Under the pieces are notes generated by a model. That model ran no database searches and had not been told where the DNA came from. It was given only the letters and a program-made list of their open reading frames with translations. DNA of 53,402 nt from assembly GCA_040904785.1 (NCBI GenBank), contig JBBDSV010000012.1, positions 1-53,402 of the forward strand, written 5' to 3'. Positions 50,644-53,402 of the stretch are shown piece after piece (position 1 is the stretch's first letter; every line of letters starts with the position of its first letter). The position numbers and the translations under genes were made by a program. This DNA is from JBBDSV01 sp040904785. GTDB taxonomy: Bacteria > Actinomycetota > Nitriliruptoria > Nitriliruptorales > Nitriliruptoraceae.

Positions 50644-51318
50644 TCAGACGATGTAGTACACGCGAGGCTTGGTGCCCATGTGTGGCAGGAGCGTCTGCAC
50701 GTTGTGCTGCGTGATCAGTTCGCTCACCAGACTGTCCGGATCGTTCGCATCGCCGAAGTAGGTGGCGCGGCCGATGCAGGAGGTCGCACATTTCGGCAGC
50801 TGCCCCACNNNNNNNNNNNNNNNNNNNNNNNNNNNNNNNNNNNNNNNNNNNNNNNNNNNNNNNNNNNNNNNNNNNNNNNNNNNNNNNNNNNNNNNNNNNN
50901 NNNNNNNNACGCCCGGCGGCAGGTTGTTCTCTGCCACACACGCGATCGTGCACGCGTGACACCCGATGCACTTCCGCGTGTCGATGACCATGATCCAGCT
51001 GCGTTCCTCGACCGGCTTGGCCATCGCCTTCTTGAGGTCGCGCTGCATACGGAGCAGCACGTCCTCGTCCGCGTCGGCAGGCACGTTGTCGAGTACGGAG
51101 AGCTGGCGGATGGTCTCGTCGCCGATCGGGTCGTCGGTCGCTTCAGCTGCACGAGCACGCACGACGCCGGTCGCTGCGACTGCGACCGCGCCCCCCACGA
51201 GTGCGCCAGCGCGGACCACCTCGCGTCGGCTGAGAAGCCGAACTCCCTCGGCGCCGACCTCCTCCTCCGGGACGCCTTGCCCGCCAGTCGCCTGATCGTT
51301 GCTCGGGTCGGAACTCAT
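50644..51318 (-). CDS. Tat-exported 4Fe-4S ferredoxin subunit (TtrB/PsrB-like), interrupted by the assembly gap
   Basis: The electron-transfer subunit linking the catalytic and membrane subunits. The N-terminus has a Tat signal (SRREVVRAGALVGG) with a long acidic leader. The first cluster motif is CIGCHACTIAC; the last Cys group (LPKCATSCIGRATYFGD) is present after the gap. The middle clusters, normally about 60-80 residues, fall in the run of N at 50809-50908. Given the usual 110-120 residues between first and last cluster, 34 unknown residues is too few, so the true gap is probably larger than 100 bp. Reading frames on both sides agree, possibly by chance. Its 5' end overlaps the DUF2180-like gene by 4 bp. 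Confidence 0.85.
   Translation of the reverse strand: MSSDPSNDQATGGQGVPEEEVGAEGVRLLSRREVVRAGALVGGAVAVAATGVVRARAAEATDDPIGDETIRQLSVLDNVPADADEDVLLRMQRDLKKAMAKPVEERSWIMVIDTRKCIGCHACTIACVAENNLPPGXXXXXXXXXXXXXXXXXXXXXXXXXXXXXXXXXXVGQLPKCATSCIGRATYFGDANDPDSLVSELITQHNVQTLLPHMGTKPRVYYIV
50809..50908. other. Assembly gap of 100 N
   Basis: One hundred unknown bases interrupt the FeS subunit gene. A length of exactly 100 is the usual placeholder for an unmeasured scaffold gap. The sequences on both sides are consistent with one gene, so the join is likely correct. Confidence 0.95.
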
Positions 51319-51677
51319 CGTCTGCCTCCCCGCTCGCTGTCGCTCGACGTCGGGCTCACACGGCGGACGCTTGGCGTGGGGAGCCCTACGGCTTTGCCCT
51401 CGACGGTCCCGGTCTGCCCGACCGGGTGTCGGTGCCTCCCCACGAGTCGCTGGATGGCGGCGTCAGGAGACCTCGGGGAGATTCGTGGAAGGCTCGCTTC
51501 ACAGGACAGGCAGCGGAGCGAGCGGGACGGCGTGGCGAGCTGTCGCTCGAAAAGGGATGTGCCGCTGGTCGAGCGCGCGCGAAGAACTGAATCCTCAAGG
51601 CACACTCCCGCGCCACAATCCACGCAGGTTCCCACGGCCGGCCGCGGCGCCGCCAGTGCGCACTTGAAGCAATCCAC
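51315..51677 (-). CDS. DUF2180-like zinc-ribbon protein
   Basis: A 120-residue protein with two Cys pairs at the start (MDCFKCALAAPRPAVGTCVDCGAGVCLED) and another CLSC in the middle, the pattern of DUF2180 zinc-binding proteins; the C-terminal third is Arg/Ser-rich and probably flexible. It is the first gene of the molybdoenzyme operon and overlaps the FeS subunit start by 4 bp. The start is GTG 51677 with GAGGAGG 6 nt upstream. Function unknown; a chaperone or metal-handling role for the exported enzyme is a guess from position. Confidence 0.75.
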   Translation of the reverse strand: MDCFKCALAAPRPAVGTCVDCGAGVCLEDSVLRARSTSGTSLFERQLATPSRSLRCLSCEASLPRISPRSPDAAIQRLVGRHRHPVGQTGTVEGKAVGLPTPSVRRVSPTSSDSERGGRR

Positions 51678-51940
51678 CCGCCGCCTCCTCGCTCGGACGG
51701 GGGCGCATGGACAGAGCGCTCATCCGACGTCCCTAAGCTTGTCGATCAACCTGCTGACGGACTGCGGCCAACGTTCCCGACCATCGGGGGCCAAAGGTCC
51801 TTACCCCGTCCCGCCGGTCAGGGAACCCACAGATCCGTTGCCTGACCCGCAGCTCCGATCCGCCAGACAGCCGCTCCGGCGACGTGGCCCAAGTCCGGGC
51901 GACCGCGAGGTATCGTCTCCTGACGATGTGATGGAGGTTT
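51678..51940. other. Divergent regulatory region between the molybdoenzyme operon and arsR
   Basis: A 263-nt spacer without coding potential. It must hold the promoter of the leftward molybdoenzyme operon and of the rightward arsR-arsD-arsA operon. The clearest element is the dyad ATCGTC (51912-51917) - TCCT - GACGAT (51922-51927), 14 nt before the arsR start. No other strong dyad or T-rich terminator was seen. Confidence 0.5.
51912..51927. promoter_or_regulatory. Putative operator upstream of arsR (ATCGTC dyad)
   Basis: ATCGTC (51912-51917) and its exact complement GACGAT (51922-51927) with a TCCT spacer lie just before the ribosome-binding site of the arsR gene. The same ATCGT/ACGAT half sites recur before arsD, which suggests one regulator controls both. 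Confidence 0.5.
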
Positions 51941-52288
51941 GTGGTGGCAACGGCGGATCTGCCGGTAGCGGCCGATGCGGCCTGCTGCGAGCCAGGGCCG
52001 GTCGGTCCGGCCGCACCGATGCCTGATGACGAGCAGATCGCGGCGATGGCCAAGGCGCTGGGGCATCCGGCCCGGGTGCGGATCCTGCGTGTGCTGGAGG
52101 CCCGTCAGGCGTGTATCACCGGGGACGTGGTGGTGGAGCTGGGTCTCGCGCAGTCGACGGTGTCTGAGCACCTGCGGATCCTCCGGGAGGCTGGGCTCAT
52201 CCAGGGCGACGTCGATGGTCCCCGGACCCGCTACTGCATCCGACCGCAGGGCGTCGAGGCGTTCAAGGCCGCCATCGTTTCGCTCTGA
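51941..52288 (+). CDS. arsR: ArsR-family regulator of the arsD-arsA operon
   Basis: A 115-residue ArsR/SmtB repressor. The core is ALGHPARVRILRVLEARQACITGDVVVELGLAQSTVSEHLRILREAGLI with wing DVDGPRTRYCIRPQGV. The cysteines are an N-terminal AACCEPG pair, one in QACITG and one in RYCI; the classic CVC is absent, so the arsenic site is of another layout, as in several actinobacterial ArsR proteins. Starts with tandem GTG codons at 51941 and 51944 after GGAGG. A dyad lies upstream and a second one follows before arsD. Confidence 0.9.
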   Translation: MVATADLPVAADAACCEPGPVGPAAPMPDDEQIAAMAKALGHPARVRILRVLEARQACITGDVVVELGLAQSTVSEHLRILREAGLIQGDVDGPRTRYCIRPQGVEAFKAAIVSL

Positions 52289-52332
52289 GAGGCCGAGGTT
52301 CGGGCCGGTTGCGCCGTTGGCGAGCGCCTTGT

Positions 52333-52373
52333 ATCGTTTATCGCCGATGCACGATAAAGCATCCCCAAACGAT
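52333..52373. promoter_or_regulatory. Nested dyads before arsD
   Basis: Two inverted repeats overlap: TTTATCG (52337-52343) with CGATAAA (52352-52358), and ATCGTTT (52333-52339) with AAACGAT (52367-52373). The half sites resemble the ATCGTC dyad before arsR. They sit 15-55 nt before the arsD start and are probably ArsR binding sites or a second promoter control. Confidence 0.5.
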
Positions 52374-52388
52374 GTGTGAGGTTCTGTC

Positions 52389-53036
52389 ATGGCGACCGTT
52401 GAAGTGTTCGATCCCGCGATGTGCTGTTCGACGGGGGTGTGTGGTCCGACGGTGGATCCGGCGTTGACGCGTTTCGCGTCCGATCTGGATTGGCTGGCCG
52501 ATCAGGGCGCGAACGTGCGCCGGTTCAACCTCGGGCAGGAGCCGGGGGCGTTCGAGGATAACGAGACGGTACGCGCGTTGCTCCACAGCGAGGGCGAATC
52601 GTCCCTGCCGGTGGTACTGGTCGATGGTGAGAAGCGTTCGTCTGGTCGGTATCCGTCCCGCGACGAGTTGGTGGAGTTGACCGGGCTGACACCTGCGGTC
52701 CGGGAGCTCACCACCGAGTTGATCACGGAGCTGGCGGCGGTCGGTGCCGCTGTCGGTTCCAACTGTGAACCGTGCTTGAAGTACCACTACAACGAGGCCC
52801 GCCAGCTCGGGGTGACCAAGGCCGAACTGGTGCTCGCGGTCCGCGCCGCGCAGGTGGTCAAGGACACCCCCGCGGGCAAGGTGCTCGACCTCGCTGGAAA
52901 GCTGCTGGGGGTCGATCGCACCGAGCTCGGGGGCAGGGTGCCGGACGGGACGGATGCGGAGGGAGCTTGCTGTGAACCGCACGGCGCTTCTCTGCCGCTC
53001 GTGGAGCAGGCTTCCTCCGGTGGGAAGTGCTGCTGA
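52389..53036 (+). CDS. arsD: ArsD arsenic metallochaperone fused to a CMD domain
   Basis: A 215-residue fusion. Residues 1-105 are ArsD: VEVFDPAMCCSTGVCGPTVD with the As(III)-binding C12, C13 and C18, and LPVVLVDGEKRSSGRYPSRDEL, the thioredoxin-like core. Residues about 108-180 are a carboxymuconolactone decarboxylase/AhpD-like helical domain with an intact redox pair in GSNCEPCLKYHYNEARQLG. The tail adds CCEPHG and a terminal GKCC. ArsD hands As(III) to the ArsA ATPase, whose gene follows with a 1-bp overlap. ArsD is usually about 110-120 residues, so the CMD part is an addition that could reduce or hold arsenic thiolates. Confidence 0.9.
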   Translation: MATVEVFDPAMCCSTGVCGPTVDPALTRFASDLDWLADQGANVRRFNLGQEPGAFEDNETVRALLHSEGESSLPVVLVDGEKRSSGRYPSRDELVELTGLTPAVRELTTELITELAAVGAAVGSNCEPCLKYHYNEARQLGVTKAELVLAVRAAQVVKDTPAGKVLDLAGKLLGVDRTELGGRVPDGTDAEGACCEPHGASLPLVEQASSGGKCC

Positions 53037-53402
53037 TGTCGGCGTTGAAGCGGCTGCTTGAAGAACCGACCCGGTTTCTGTTCTTCACGGGCAAGGGCGG
53101 GGTCGGAAAGACCTCGTTGTCCTCGGCGGCGGCGATCGCGCTGGCGGGGCGTGGCCGTCGGGTGCTGCTGGTCAGTACCGACCCGGCCTCCAACCTCTCC
53201 GAGGTGCTCGACACCGCGATCGGGCGTACCCCCGTGGCAGTGCAGAGGGTTGACGGTCTCGACGCGCTGGACATCGATCCGCAGGCCGCGGCTTCTGCCT
53301 ACCGTGACCGGATCGTGGGCCCGTACCGGGGTGTGCTACCTGATGCGACGGTCGCGGGCATCGAGGAACAGCTCTCCGGCGCGTGCACGGTCGAGATCGC
53401 GG
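53036..53402 (+). CDS. arsA: ArsA arsenite-transport ATPase, N-terminal part
   Basis: The first 122 residues of an ArsA ATPase; the gene runs out of the window. FFTGKGGVGKTSLSSAAAIA is the deviant Walker A (about 16-35) and VLLVSTDPASNLSEVLD the switch I/Walker region. ArsA binds As(III) delivered by ArsD and energises an efflux carrier (ArsB or ACR3). The start ATG 53036 overlaps the arsD stop (TGATG). Whether it has the usual two tandem ATPase halves cannot be seen here. Confidence 0.93.
   Translation, partial: MSALKRLLEEPTRFLFFTGKGGVGKTSLSSAAAIALAGRGRRVLLVSTDPASNLSEVLDTAIGRTPVAVQRVDGLDALDIDPQAAASAYRDRIVGPYRGVLPDATVAGIEEQLSGACTVEIA

Overview
The window is high-GC chromosomal DNA from an actinobacterium. 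A WhiB regulator, two GNAT/acyl-CoA-synthetase and homodimeric AceE enzymes of actinobacterial type, PASTA-bearing PBP1, frequent GTG starts and 4-bp stop/start overlaps all point to Actinomycetota. An ATP-type PEP carboxykinase, metH-type methionine synthesis and SelA/SelB would fit an Acidimicrobiia-like lineage, but that placement is inference. A run of 100 N at 50809-50908 shows this is a draft or metagenome-derived scaffold.

Positions 1-36300 are ordinary core chromosome. In order they hold: the 3' end of asd; tRNA-Pro(CGG); a metallophosphoesterase plus PBP1 pair; a YbjN protein; an NfeD-like membrane protein; WhiB / DUF4177-like / RidA; selB-selA for selenocysteine insertion; an MBL hydrolase; a small conserved actinobacterial protein; pckA-vanZ-bioY-UXS; the tight operon metH - Pat-like acyltransferase - metF; purM; an amino-acid dehydrogenase; aceE; a YeiH permease; a Ser/Pro/Asp-tailed membrane protein; an APH-like kinase diverging from a two-component system; and an EAL-domain c-di-GMP phosphodiesterase.

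Positions 36275-41212 are an arsenic detoxification block: ArsM methyltransferase, ArsR, a spermidine-synthase-like methyltransferase fold protein, ArsR + ACR3 efflux pump, an ArsR-ArsC fusion and a stand-alone ArsC. At 41308-41352 lies an orphan 3' half of a tRNA-Phe on the minus strand, a typical attachment-site scar. It suggests that what lies to the right is an integrated island.

The island candidate (about 41310 to beyond the right end) carries: MobA with a divergent DUF6457 partner (molybdenum cofactor); an arsR-arsP-thioredoxin operon with a perfect 24-bp palindrome centred on the arsR start codon; a CMD protein; a second ArsC; a patch of broken genes (arsR-arsC fusion, acr3 and Na/Pi symporter fragments) that looks like an inverted, decayed copy of the 38757-41212 locus; a complete Mo-bisMGD oxidoreductase operon of the tetrathionate/selenate/arsenate reductase type (DUF2180-like zinc protein, Tat-exported FeS subunit interrupted by the gap, NrfD-type membrane subunit, Tat-exported catalytic subunit of 1087 aa); and arsR - arsD(fused to a CMD domain) - arsA running off the end. 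The most interesting proposal is that this molybdoenzyme is wired into arsenic (or selenium) redox metabolism, with an unusual ArsD-CMD fusion metallochaperone beside it.
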